Of a stretch of 64,000 nt of DNA, positions 48,639 through 60,299 are shown piece after piece. The stretch lies in the NCBI GenBank assembly GCA_949317995.1, contig OX439041.1, positions 46,113,269-46,177,268 on the forward strand. The letters are read 5' to 3'. The notes beneath the pieces were generated by a model. The model did no database searches, was not told where the DNA came from, and was given only the letters and a program-made list of their open reading frames with translations. The stretch is from Acholoe squamosa. Its lineage: Eukaryota; Annelida; Polychaeta; Phyllodocida; Polynoidae. A program made the translations under genes and the position numbers. The stretch's first letter is position 1. Each line of letters opens with the position of its first letter.

Positions 48639-48880
48639 AGGTCGAATCCCACGTGACGATTTAGGGCTCAAATATCTCTGCGATTTTGTCCCTTGCACTC
48701 TTGGGGCTTTCCTGATCCCATATATCGCAAGGATAACTGCTTAATTGGTCTTGATTCAGTGTTGGATTTGGTATAAGTTGCACAATCCTTGCGATCTAGG
48801 AGCCCAGGAAGACCAGAAAATCGCAAGGGACAAAATTGCAGAGATATTTGAGCCCTAAATCGCCATGTGGGATTCGACCT
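48639..48880. mobile_element. AGGTCGAATCCC element, 242 bp
   Basis: Termini AGGTCGAATCCCACGTGACG and the inverse. It has the same length and interior as 34373-34614 and 36384-36625, in opposite interior orientation. Confidence 0.88.
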
Positions 48881-48989
48881 ATAGGGCCTTCTGCCTATTT
48901 ATTTGTGTGTTATATCTTATGTTTAAATCAATTTGAAATACATGGATCTTGTTTCTCTAGTGGGTTTTGGATGGCACCATTTTCCACTG

Positions 48990-49330
48990 GGCACACCAAC
49001 ATTGATTCACCATTGAAACAACATTTGTAATGTTTGCATATCAACGGTTGATTCACAGTTGAAATATCAAAATCAACTGTGATTCAACATCTAACCATCA
49101 GCGCTGATTCAATGTTTGTACTTCTTTATCGATTCAACATTGTTTCAACATTATGTCAATGTTGAAACAACATTGATAGTTGTTTGGGGATTCTTTATTG
49201 ACATGCCAACGTTGAATCAACAATGCATCAACATTGAAATCAATATTGTTGATTCAATGTTGACAAATCAATGTTGAATCAACATTGAATTGAGAATAAT
49301 ATTTCACCATTGATATGTCAACTGTTGATT
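48990..49330. repeat. CAACATTGA-rich degenerate repeat
   Basis: The words CAACATTGA, TTGAATCAAC and their inverses recur many times, so the region can form many alternative hairpins. No unit length is constant. Confidence 0.75.
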
Positions 49331-49518
49331 GGATATTGAAGAGGTGATGGTTGACAACATTGAAATAGAATCATCAAAAAAGTGTTGAAGATGGGTTGAT
49401 CAACACCATTAAGACAATATCAACCAGTTCTCGATGTTCATGCAACATTCTGTGAGCACTGGGTTACATTAGTGTTTCTTAAGTTGCTCTCGCCAAAATG
49501 GCTCAGTTTGAGTCCTAT

Positions 49519-49758
49519 AGGTCGAATCCAACATGGCGAAAAATGCATAAGATATCTCTGCGATTTTGAATCTGTTGCGATTTTAGGGTCTACCCCAAAT
49601 TTGCAAGGAATGTAACTACAATAGGGTACATAGAACACAAGGACTCTGTTGTGTTTTATTGTAAAGCATTTGTGATATATTGCCCTGGTTAATTGGTATA
49701 TCTGTGTCTGACATGTTTCCTATCCTAAAATTGCAAGGATATAAATTATAAAGCCAAA
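49519..49758. mobile_element. AGGTCGAATCCC element, left part of long subtype
   Basis: It begins AGGTCGAATCCAACATGGCG and matches the inverse of the right part of 49759-50130. No right terminus before the next element. Confidence 0.7.
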
Positions 49759-50130
49759 AGGTCGAATCCCACTTGGAGAAAAATGCCTCAAATATCTCTG
49801 CGATTTTGTCAGTTGTGTTTTATCGCTTCCCTAGATCCTAAATCGGAAGGAGAATATAGGGAAAGATGTAATATCAAACTCCCACTGCAGACTGTGCTAA
49901 TGCTTTATATCCTTGCGATTTTAGGATATCAAACATGTCAGGCAGAGATATACCCATTAACCAGGACAACATATCGCAACTTCTTTACAATAAAACACAA
50001 CAGTGTCCTTGTGTTCTATGTACCCTATTGTAGTTATATCTCTTGCAAATTTGGGGTAGAACCCAAAATTGTAAGAGTTTCAATATCGCACAGATATTTG
50101 AGGCATTTTTCGCCATGTGGGATTCGACCT
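49759..50130. mobile_element. AGGTCGAATCCC element, long subtype, uninterrupted
   Basis: A 372-bp element with termini AGGTCGAATCCCACTTGGAG and the inverse. It is the empty-site counterpart of the nested pair at 34111-34728: at GTTCTATGTACCC the other copy holds a 242-bp insertion. Confidence 0.88.
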
Positions 50131-50149
50131 TTAGCACAGTCTGCAGTGG

Positions 50150-50272
50150 GACTTTGATATTACATAGTTCCCTAGTACTTCTTGCCATTTAGGACCCCAG
50201 GCAGGCCATAAAATGCAACTGACAAAATCGAAGAGATATTTGAGACATTTTTCGCCATGTGGGATTCGACCT
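50150..50272. mobile_element. AGGTCGAATCCC element, right end only
   Basis: It ends TTTTCGCCATGTGGGATTCG at 50272, with the subterminal GACAAAATCG word. No left end. Confidence 0.65.
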
Positions 50273-50517
50273 TATCTGGGCATTTTTAGCCAACTGCCTA
50301 GACCAAAATGAATAGAGCGAGAAGAACGTAACTAAACCTAACGCTTTAACCTCCACATACCAAGCAAATCTACATAGTTGGCACCAAAGTTTTACAGAGA
50401 TCTACTTCTGTGCAACGTCCATCTACGAATGTATGTTTACCGGGGTATTGATAAGCAAGTGGTAGATACCTATCTCCTTAATGCCTTTGTGTTAGTAGTG
50501 GTAGTTTTGGTAATGGA

Positions 50518-50612
50518 AAACCTCCTTAGAGCTGGAGGTTTTGCTATAAAATCTCTGAGACGAAGCGGAGGAGGTTTTATGGCAAAAACCTCCAGCCCTA
50601 AGGAGGTTTTTT
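50518..50612. repeat. Strong hairpin with AACCTCC arms
   Basis: AAACCTCCTTAGAGCTGGAGG followed by TTTTGC on the left pairs with GCAAAAACCTCCAGCCCTAA and GGAGGTTT on the right; inside, CTCTGAGACGAAGCGGAG gives a second small stem. Total about 95 bp. It could be a miniature element or a transcribed hairpin. Confidence 0.8.
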
Positions 50613-50708
50613 GACTTATACTCCACCCAGTTAACGCAGACACGTGTATCAACCTAACTGAACATAGTCTCTAGGTATCAACTATGTAGATGTCCTACGT
50701 AGAATTAT

Positions 50709-51075
50709 CTGAAAATGTTATGTCCTGAATACGTTCCCAGAACGTTTAGGTCAATTTCACACGATTTCATGTGCAAGGAAGTATCAACGAAACCTCTTGA
50801 TACATCTATGCCAAATACATAATAAATGTAAAATTACATTAGGTTTGAACCTACATTCTCTAATGAGAAAAATAGCCATTTTCAAAAATCCTGACACCAG
50901 GATTTAAACCCACATTTTGGTTTCCTTAGGATATGAAGGCAGGAATCTAACCTATGTGGCCACGGAGCCAACCTATGGGGAGGCACTTATTTGGAAAGTC
51001 ATTATGACCTCTTTACCACCATTGATGTCTCAACAAGAAGATTCTAAGTCCACATATGAAAGAAATTCTAAAGAG

Positions 51076-51129
<54 letters not shown>

Positions 51130-51214
51130 GAATTTTTGATACGTTGCACCATGTCAAACCATGTAAATTCTATCTAAACGTTCACCCAACGTAACCAGGA
51201 CATAACATTTTAAG
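50709..51214. mobile_element. 506-bp TIR element with internal (TA)n
   Basis: CTGAAAATGTTATGTCCTG and the next 25 bases (including AACGTTTAG) pair with the inverse ending about 51214. The TA microsatellite at 51079-51126 lies inside. Confidence 0.78.
51079..51126. repeat. (TA)n microsatellite
   Basis: About 48 bases of TA inside the 50709-51214 element. Confidence 0.97.
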
Positions 51215-51815
51215 TTGTTTAAATGTTTGATATCTACCAATTTGCTATGTTGGATAAAGCTTTGTGTTTACTGGGTATCCACAGAAGTTTATGGAACAGT
51301 TATACCATAAATATAAGCATATTTTGACATAAACTGTAGAGGCCTAGAAGAGGATTTGCATCTTCCACACTGGCTGTGATACAAAGCTATGATAAATATA
51401 TGGTGTTCCAGGCTGCAACCACCAGTAATCTCAATAGTATAATGGTTCGGAATGTGGGTTCAAGACTGCATGGGGAAACCTTTTGAACATACACATACAA
51501 GTAAAGGGGTCTTTGTAAAAGACCTCCCTGATGCCCCTTTTATCTTGTTGGCATTCAGGGGATATTCATTATAATACATTACCTTTAGAATTTGTTGTGA
51601 ATAATCACAGTGGCCAACTGAGAATAAAAATAAAATCACACCAGGAGTTTGAACATGTGTGGGCTAGATTTCTAGTCCCAGGCCTTAACCACTACATTAC
51701 ATTGACCAGTCAAACTTTAAAAGTGAAATTACCCTGTTTATCTATAATTGATTACTCAGTCATAGTAGTAGCATATCTCCATTCAGTAAATGTTCTAACG
51801 CCCACAGTATCAGCT
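51215..51815. other. Gene-free stretch, nothing recognised
   Basis: Short frames without domains. A GTGGGTTCAAGAC word near 51452 resembles a tRNA box B but lacks a convincing box A. Confidence 0.4.
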
Positions 51816-51816
51816 G

Positions 51817-51892
51817 AGGTCTCATGGTGTACTAGTTAGCACATGGAACTCTGGATCCCAGCACTGTCTGGTGCATGGGTACGAATCCCATT
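51817..51892 (+). mobile_element. tRNA-like (SINE-like) sequence next to LINE
   Basis: GGTGTACTAGTTAGCAC resembles box A and GGGTACGAATCCC box B, with a variable-arm-like stretch between. It ends about ten bases before LINE protein homology starts. Either the LINE inserted into a decayed tRNA/SINE or this is a chimeric copy. Confidence 0.45.
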
Positions 51893-51902
51893 TTAATATA
51901 AA

Positions 51903-54180
51903 TGTCAGGGATCGTAATGAGACAAAGACAAAAGCACTTATTGATTTTTGTCGCACTAATAGCCTTAAAAAACAAATTGAGGGGATCACCAGAACAAAGG
52001 ATGGATCGGGCACTTGCATTGACAACATTCTCACGAATTGTGACATCATCACTCATGCTAATACTTGTGAATGTCTCATCTCTGATCACTACCCTATCTA
52101 TGTTTGCCGAAAAAAGCTAAAGGAAGAATATGTCATTGACACCTTCACTGGTAGATCCTACAAACACTATGATAAGGACGACTTTATTGAGTACTTGTTG
52201 GACATAGATTGGGAGATATTTATTAATAGCAATGACCCAGATGAGCAATGGCACTTTTTATTTGATGCCATAACTGATTACCTGGTTCAATGCTGTCCCG
52301 TGAGACATGGGTTAGTAGAGAAACCATAGAACTAATGAATGACAGGCAAATGTTGATCAGAGAGTAAAATAGGAATGGTAGTAGAGCTCTGTTACTTGAA
52401 ATTGCTAGATGAATGCAGGGGTGATCCTGTACGATTTTGGAGAGAAATAAACAAATTAGTTAATCCGATCAGGTCAGACATACTGCTAAAGGATAGTCTC
52501 TCTGGAGCCTTCATAGTCCCTGATGAAGTGGCTGACTATATAAATCAGTACTTCTCAGACATTGGTGAGAAGCTATTTAATGCAATTCAACAAGGAGTTA
52601 TGCCTGATCCTGCACAAAATATCATTCCTATTCATGTCCCTGATAATGTACCAGGTTTAGATGTAGCTGCCTTTATAAATGAAGAATCTGTCTTAAAACT
52701 AATAAAGAAGATAAGTATAAGTAAGTCATGTGGCCTAGAAGGTGTAAATACACGTGTTCTCAAGGTCGCTTTTGAAGTTTTGCCCAAGCAATTAGTCTCT
52801 ATTTTCACAAAGTCAGTACATACTGGATCCTTCCCAAGATCCTGGTCAAATGGTACCTTAGTCCCAATTCCCAAAAAGGGTGATCTATTTGATATTAAAA
52901 CTGGAGACCAATTACCCTGCTGCCATTGCCTGGTAAGTTTCTGGAGAAACTTATTCACACTCAAATGGTATCACAGCTTGAAGAGAGTAATTTCTTCAGT
53001 GAACTCCAGTTTGGATTCAAAAGTGATAGGAGTACAATGGATTCAAAAGTGATAGGAGTACCGCGGATGCTACCTTCACTGTTGTGAAAGACCTCTATGA
53101 TAACATGGACAATGGTGAAGTCACTGCTGCATGTTTTATCGACTTCTCCATTTAACGCTTATTCACAAAATTGACCAATTAAACCGGCATCCTACTTTGA
53201 AAAACTGGTTATGAGCCACAGTCACAGCACCATTGCCAATGGCAATAGATCACAACCATGGGAGGTGAAATTCGGGGTCCCACAGGGGTCCATCTTGGGC
53301 CCCTTACTGTTTATTATTTATGTCAATGATCTCCCTGAAAGAATGTTAAATTGTAAAAGTGTAATGTATGCTGATGACCTTGTTGTATATGGTGCTCATC
53401 CTGACGGCTGAGAGGCAAATGCCCAGTTACAAACCGACCTAGCAAGAGTTCAAACATGGTGTCAAGAGAACCACATGACTATTAATGATGAAAAAAGCAC
53501 TTGCATGTTCATTGGTACAAAATACAAACTGGATAGACTAGGAGGCCCCACTCTACGCATTGGAGGTAAGGTACTTCCCACTTGCAATAGCTATAATTAC
53601 CTTGGTGTAGAGCTAGACTGTCGTCTAAACATCAATGTTCACATGCATAAGGTAAAAAAGAACATGGGAAACAAGCTATATAAGTTGAACAAAATCAGGA
53701 AATACCTAGATGGTAAACACTGTTTAACATTATACGAGAGTATGATTTCACCAGATCTTGATTATTGCTCTTTCTATACTGGTGGTTGTATCCAGGCTGA
53801 GCAGCTGAAATTACAGCGTATGCAGAATCAGGGCCTGCGCATCTGTCTGCGAGAAAATGTTAGGGTTAGATCAGTAGCTGAGTTAAATGAAGACTGTGGT
53901 ATAAAAATGCTGCATAATAGGCGTAAAGCACAACTAGTATGTATTATGAGGGATAGATACAATAATGGGTATGCCCTAGAGCAAAATGAAGTGCGCACTA
54001 GAGGTGACAGGAAAATCCGCTTTGCCCGTAGATGTGCACACACTAGTCATTATGAAAAAAGTCCCTATTACCGTGGCGTGAAATTATGGGATCAACTAGA
54101 CCATCTACAACAACAAATACCAAATAAAGAGGCATTCAAAGCTCTGGTAAAGACTTTAATTTTGTATAATTCCACATGAT
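51903..54180 (+). pseudogene. CR1/L2-like LINE ORF2, 5' truncated and broken
   Basis: It starts in the last part of an AP-endonuclease domain (TCIDNILTN, LISDHYPIYV near 52080). The spacer and RT follow: [58 protein letters not shown] and the catalytic YADD in [11 protein letters not shown] (about 53365). The C-terminal part (53475-54179) ends with the SPYYRGVKLWDQL-type motif common in this LINE group. Stops occur at 52329 and 52365 and at least two frame changes lie between 52330 and 53211. A 23-bp RT segment is duplicated at 53013-53058. Clade placement is by motif resemblance only. Confidence 0.85.
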
Positions 54181-54418
54181 TATGGCACATTAAGATTGTA
54201 TCTCTTGCCATCATTCTTTCTCACTGCCTACTTACACTACATCTGTCAGTGCCTTTCCAGGCACTTTGTAATGAATGAATGTCCCAAAATGCAATCTTCA
54301 GCTGTTTGAGAAAGTGCATAGAAATGCACTTACTTCTGATGTTTTGCTCTACACGTCCACAAGGCATGGTAAGAGTGTAGGGCGTGCAAAAAAACGACCC
54401 TTATATGGGACAAAAGTG
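54181..54418 (+). mobile_element. LINE 3' untranslated region
   Basis: About 240 bases follow the ORF stop and end directly in the AAT/GAT repeat, as expected for a LINE tail of this kind. Confidence 0.6.
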
Positions 54419-54660
<242 letters not shown>

Positions 54661-55195
54661 ATCTGCTGTTCAAAAGTGACCTAATTCATAAACCTCCTTT
54701 TACACTTGGCCTATTTCACAAAACCTCCTCCCAGACCTGACCCAATTCACAAAACCTCCTGCCAGATCTGACCTAATTTGTAAAACCTCCTGCTGGCCTT
54801 AGAATGTGGAAATAAACCTACAATAGGAACAATGGGGTGCACAGCCAGGTGGAGTATCTTCCATAAGACGTTGGAATACAATGTATTATTTTTTTGACAC
54901 AGGATTGAGAATGTGGGACTTTTCCGTGGAGCCATTTGGACTCATCTTGTGGTCAGTAGGAACGATAAAATTATCAGCTTTCAATACATAATGTAACATC
55001 CTGCATTTAAAGAAGGGTTGTGTGATTCTGCGATTTTCTTCATCCAACGAATTTCGCCTCCTACAACCAGTTAATGTTAATTGGGTTGTTTTCATGGCTC
55101 TTTTCCAAAGAAAAGGAAATTACCACAAACAGGCAAAGACGACTTATCTATAACTTCGTACTCAATGGCATTCCCTAAGTAGATGACTTATCTAT
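54661..55195. other. Gene-free stretch; local CAAAACCTCCT repeats
   Basis: Three short direct repeats of a unit with AATTCACAAAACCTCCT lie at 54685-54795. ACTCAATGGCATTCCCTAAG at 55160 recurs at 55328, flanking the next element. Confidence 0.5.
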
Positions 55196-55325
55196 AGGGG
55201 TGCATCCACTGCGACGGATGGACCATCCATCCCCCGTCATCCGTATTTTTCTCCATAGAAATCAATGACAAATGATACGGATGAAACCGACGGATGGTCC
55301 ATCCGTTGGCAGTGGATGCACCCCT
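55196..55325. mobile_element. 130-bp palindromic miniature element, AGGGGTRC family, copy 2
   Basis: Termini AGGGGTGCATCCACTGCGAC and the inverse, the same length as 18877-19006. The host sequence ACTCAATGGCATTCCCTAAG lies on both sides in direct orientation. Confidence 0.85.
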
Positions 55326-56379
55326 ATACTCAATGGCATTCCCTAAGTGGCAAATGCCATATAATTAGGAAAGGATACTGCATCAGTTTTTTTTTTGTTT
55401 TTTTCACAGTTATTTAAAGATATAACTCCTGCAAACATTATCTAGTTATTATATTGCTGATCCATGTCTAATGGGACACTGACGGCATGCACGACTAACC
55501 TTCATATCTAACATGCATGGTACAAACATGCGTACCTATCTGGTGCCAATTTCTCAAAGCTGTCCTTGTATACAAATGTTGTTCTAATGTTGGAATTCAT
55601 AATATACCGGGGCATGGCAAGAAAGTGACTAATAGACTTGAGGGAGGGGGTGAAATTTCATTTTGGTGTCCTTCTCATTAATTATTAGGTGAAGGGAAAA
55701 GGGTAAAAAAAGAAACCAAGTGCATGTCTATATGAGTATAGGCCTAATATGGACAGGGCGTTACCGCTTCCTCATTCCCTGACCATTGCCTCTCCATTTC
55801 TTTACAATAGACAACTTTTAGGCATAGCATGTTTTGTATATCACTCAGAGGATGACTCATTGAAATGCATCACGATCTAGATATTCAGCTCTATTACATA
55901 GGAACGGTAAAAAGGAGACATAGATCTAACAACGGGGGGGGGGGTCGGTGAAATTCTGTGCATGTGCGAGGAAAAAATATTTTCTGTCCCCCCCCTCCGA
56001 GGGGTCTGAAATTTTTCGGAAGCCATGATGTCTGTGTAGATGATGATTACACTCCTTTGTGTCATGAGGGAGGAGAGTGCAGAATGAGACTACCAGATTA
56101 AAAGCCTCCAAGTGTACAATGAGTGGGTACATGCTTTTTTGTTCAGTAGTGCACTGAATCTGGTAGAATTTTGTGTCAGAATTTCCAGTTTTAAAAACAG
56201 ACCTGAGCATGAGGGAGGGAAGATGGCGTCCAAGGGACGCAGGGAACCAGTTTCCAGTAGTTCAAGGACGCCCATGTAGGTGGCGCCAGTGATATTCCCG
56301 CGTCCCGCGCCATTATCCGACAATTCTTTTAATTGACGGTAATGCACAGTGATATAAACAAAGGCAAAATACCCCCTAA
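55326..56379. other. Gene-free stretch; degenerate GGGAGTGATC-type remnant near 55920
   Basis: AACAACGGGGGGGG and CCCCCCCTCCGAGGGGTCTGAAATTTTT around 55927-56012 resemble interior parts of the GGGAGTGATC family, without termini. Confidence 0.45.
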
Positions 56380-56603
56380 AGGTCGGATCCCACATGGCGA
56401 TTCTGGCCTCCAATATCTTTGTGACTTTGTCTGATACGTTTATGTATATTCTATGACCCTTGCTACGTATAACAAATGCAACAGTAGGTTAAGGTCTAAT
56501 TTGTAGTAACCCTTCCGTTTTGTGGCCTTGCAAGGGCCATTTAACATAATAGACAAAATCGTAGAGCTATCAGAAGTCTAAATCTACATATGGAATTCGA
56601 CCT
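56380..56603. mobile_element. AGGTCGAATCCC element, diverged
   Basis: AGGTCGGATCCCACATGGCGA at the left and the degenerate inverse ending ATTCGACCT at the right. It is followed by a right-end fragment of another copy to about 56748. Confidence 0.75.
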
Positions 56604-56748
56604 AAAAAGTACATGCGAAAATGCAAGCGTGTCCTTGTGTCCCTACTGTAGTTATCTACCTCGCAAATTTGGGGTAGGTCCCAAAATCGCAACAGATTCA
56701 AAATTGCAGAGATATTTGAGCCTTTTTTGACATGTGGGATTCGAAACA
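56604..56748. mobile_element. AGGTCGAATCCC element, right-end fragment
   Basis: Long-subtype words (GTCCTTGTGT, TTTGGGGTAGGTCCCAAAAT) lead to GACATGTGGGATTCGAAA. No left end. Confidence 0.65.
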
Positions 56749-57433
56749 TACGGTGCAATGTGATATATGAACAGCAAATACAAGTAATTTACAAAGTGTA
56801 ACATCTAGAATGTTCAACAGTGGAATCATGATGAAAAGAGCCTCTTTTAAGAGGACATCAATTTCGATCCACTAGTTACTATATTCTTCTAAACTATTTG
56901 GGATTTTGTAAGTTAAACGTGGAATGATCTAGGTCCAGATGAAGTGAATAAGTTGAAAGTATGCAAAAACTTTAGGGGCGAAGCCGCCAAAGTGAACTAC
57001 GTTTCCATGGCAACAAACGTTCCTACTACATTTCACAAAATAGAATGTTTTCAGTGGAGATGGAATAACTCTGAACATATTGCTAGTTTCCCCATCATAA
57101 GTTGGTATAAAGCTTTTTGTGGTATATTTTTCAGTGTTTTACCCATATACTACCACATGGAGGCCAAAACCAGTACTACAAACCCCTGGAGGTGCGTTTC
57201 CCCCCGTTGGCCCACAGTATTTTCTTGTAAACAAAAGTTTTACTGCTGCATTCCATGCTGACATTAGCATGTGATAAGATTTGATATATCATTTTTGTAT
57301 GATTGCCCTGGGTCCAGAGTATGTATGAAACGTATTTTACCAAAATCTTTCACATTTCATACAAAAAGCAGAATCAAAAGGTTAAGTCCAGTGATTCAGA
57401 TCTGCAACGCTATTATATGTTTGGAAATCATAG
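56749..57433. other. Gene-free stretch, nothing recognised
   Basis: A 105-codon frame at 56944-57261 has no domain. Confidence 0.4.
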
Positions 57434-57435
57434 TA

Positions 57436-57668
57436 CCGTAATCTCCCGCATATAAGACGCACTGCGCGTATAAGACGCACCCTAAACTCAGCACATGCAA
57501 TTTCGCGTATAAGACGCACCTCTTAGGAGTGAATTTTGTAAATCCAGTACATTTCTATAGTAAAATTACCCCTCGTATAAGACGCACCCCTAGTTTCAGT
57601 ACATCCTATAAGACTGCCCAGCATTTTGTTTGGCCTAGAGGACGCGTCTTATACGCGGGAGTTTACGG
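57436..57668. mobile_element. 233-bp TIR element, ATAAGACGCACC repeats
   Basis: CCGTAATCTCCCGCATATAA and the inverse at the right end, flanked by TA on both sides. Four or more copies of the word TATAAGACGCACC lie inside. It suits a TA-targeting mobiliser. Confidence 0.82.
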
Positions 57669-58409
57669 TACTTCAAAAGGTTTGACATCTAATATATCAA
57701 ATGCTGTTCTTCCTTACACACAAAAAAAGAATATCTTAGGCCTTTCACCTAACATTTGTTGGACTTACTAACCCAAGTTGGGAGTTTGCACGTCCCCAAA
57801 CCACCAAAGTTTTCTTGGGAGTTTACGCTTAACCCTTAGGAAAAATGCCCGACTTGCCTGATTTCTCCTAACTTGCCTTAGACTTTTCCACTAACTACAT
57901 AGACTTTCAAGCAACATAGTAATTCTCTTAATTCTGAAATTGTAAGTGTAAACTCTGCATAGGTTAAGACATCCAAAACAGAGCCTCTCCATTTGAGAAG
58001 CAAGTTCAATACCTCACATCATTTACTTTGCAACCTGTGAACTTAGTTGCTCTGGGTTAATCATAATGTCAAAGATGTGGATATATGAGTAAATTTCCAC
58101 AGAAAAGGTGTGTCCATTATTCTTCATTGCTCCTTCAATAACAAATATATATTTATTAAGTGTATTCTGTTAAATCACATGCCAGGTTGAATTGTAGAGG
58201 CGTTATTATGTCGATAGTCATTGAAAGCACCATTATTCTGACATTCATAGGCTTTTCCATGATATGCACTTACCATAGAAATCCTCATGGAAACTACACT
58301 GCCACCTGGTGTGAAAAAAATCTACTACCCCTTAGACAAAACTGCTACCCCTCAGACAAAACTACTACCCCTTAGACATGGCAGCTTGCCTTAATAGGTT
58401 CATTAATAC
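57669..58409. other. Gene-free stretch, nothing recognised
   Basis: A triple direct repeat of CCCCTTAGACAAAACTACTA type at 58324-58378 is the only structure. Confidence 0.45.
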
Positions 58410-58822
58410 TTGTGTCGCCATCCCTGGTGAGTGTGGGTGATCAAGATCCTCACCATCTGTGGTGAACCTGTGCTATCACGAGGTACGCGTTTCATCTAGC
58501 GAGGTGAGTGATCAACCGAGTGATCATCCTCCGTGAGTGTGAGTGATCACGTGGTGAATGTGCGTTATGACGTGGTGTGCGTCTCATCTAGCGAAGTGAG
58601 TGATCACTCATGTCGCCATCCCTGGTAAGGATGAGTGATCACTCATGTCGCCATCCCTGGTCAGGGTGAGTGATCACCATCCTAGCCATCTGAGGTGAGG
58701 CCATGTGATCACCACCATTGCTATTCCTGGTGATCTTGTGCTATAGCGACATCATGTTCCTTCTAGCGACATGTGTGAGCCACTTCACACAGGTTGACGA
58801 GGAGTTACGACAATTTGCTGGG
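58410..58822. mobile_element. Truncated right half of the satellite-bearing TIR element
   Basis: GTCGCCATCCCTGGTGAGTG units and the CATCTAGCGAGG unit match 23640-24140 in order, ending ACGACAATTTGCTGGG. The left half is absent. Confidence 0.82.
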
Positions 58823-58847
58823 CAGCTGTACTTTGTATATATAAGAA

Positions 58848-58890
58848 GGGTCTTGCCAAAAGGAAACGAGGAAGAACCTGGGTAACGTTT
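58848..58890. mobile_element. GGGTCTTGCCAAA element, left end fragment
   Basis: GGGTCTTGCCAAAAGGAAAC and GAGGAAGAACC match the left ends at 25881 and 27344. No partner was seen. Confidence 0.6.
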
Positions 58891-59142
58891 ATTCAGAAAG
58901 AGCCCAATGTTTCATACACAGTTAAACCTTTCACCGCATTGCCAAAGGCTGTATGAGTAGGGTGTATCTACACAATAGGGAGGTTTAGCAACCACGATGT
59001 ATGTCACTTTTTTCCTAATTTTACGTAGACTTAGCAATGCTGTAGATATGCTACACGTCTACGTTATATTGCTTACACAGTGCTTGCTAAACCTCCCTAA
59101 TATTCTAGACCAAATGTACACATTTTGAGTTGGAAACACCAA

Positions 59143-59852
59143 AGGTTGAATCCAACATGGCGATTTACAGATTTAGAGCGATATACAGCCTGTTGCGATT
59201 TTGGGGACTACCTTAAAACAGTTACAACTACATGAAGGAGATTAGAACACAAGGCCACTGATACGTTTACTTATAAACTATTTGAGATATTGATTACCGT
59301 TTAAATTGCTGCATGTGTGCTTGTGTTTAAATGTCGAACCTCACATGTCGAAAAATGCTACAAATCTCTGTGATTTTGAATATGTGGAGTTTGTGAGAGC
59401 TATTCCAAATTTGAAAGGGTTATAGGGTGTATAGAACACAAGGACGCTGTTGCGTTTTCTCGTGTACTTTTTTTTGGATATTTTGCCTATTTTGATGTTT
59501 GCATCTCTGTGAATTATATATTTTCTGGCCTATATTCTTCACAAATGGCCAGAAATCTCTGTGATTTAGTGTATCATTGTGATTCCACTGTCTAACTGCG
59601 TATTCCACAGGACCTTGCTGCCCAATAACAGCAATATATTCGAAATCACAGAGATCCGGTGCCCAATATCGGCAATAAATTAAAAATCACAGAGATCCAG
59701 TGCTCATTATCGGCTACTGGTAGGATTTGGGTTAGGTAAAGGTGGAGTGATACCCCTTGTGATTTATATTATTGTCAATTGGCCAAGGCTGCCGATATCC
59801 AAAATCACAGACATTTCACACCCGTTTTTCGCGTAGTGGTATTCGATCTTTA
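59143..59852. mobile_element. AGGTCGAATCCC elements, old and rearranged
   Basis: Left-type ends at 59143 (GGTTGAATCCAACATGGCGA) and about 59328 (GTCGAACCTCACATGTCGAA) and a right-type end at about 59850 (GTGGTATTCGATCTTT) with diverged interiors. A short internal repeat (AAATCACAGAGATCCGGTGC) occurs twice at 59640-59705. Confidence 0.6.
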
Positions 59853-60299
59853 CCATTCTGGGTGATTGTCAATAATTGGGCACAAGTCATACCTTATGTG
59901 ACATTAAATTCTCCAGACATCACGTGGTGAAAGAGTTAATCAATGTCCTCTTATCTCCATCTACATCATGGGGACATGAAGCTATAAAGTCACGACTAAA
60001 GAATCTCACTATCCAGAGATGTTTTAATCAACCTCTTTTCTTTCACTCCCCTCATACTATGTTTATCTAGGACTGTCAGGTGACAGGCAAATTATCTTAT
60101 ATTCATCGTGTTATGACAGCTAAGTGTAAGGGATGTGTATCTTGTCAGTGGCTGGATTTTCAGTTTCTATCCCGGGGCATTGGATGGCTGCTGAGGGATA
60201 CATATAAGCTACACATAATTATGTTTATGCTAGAGAGTGCCTGAGATACTCCTTATTTCTTATATTCCAACATTCATAAATTGGAAGTATTGTGACAGC

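Noticed and set aside
51817..51892. Functional tRNA with long variable arm
   Set aside because: The acceptor stem is not complementary and box B has a mismatch in the invariant TTC.
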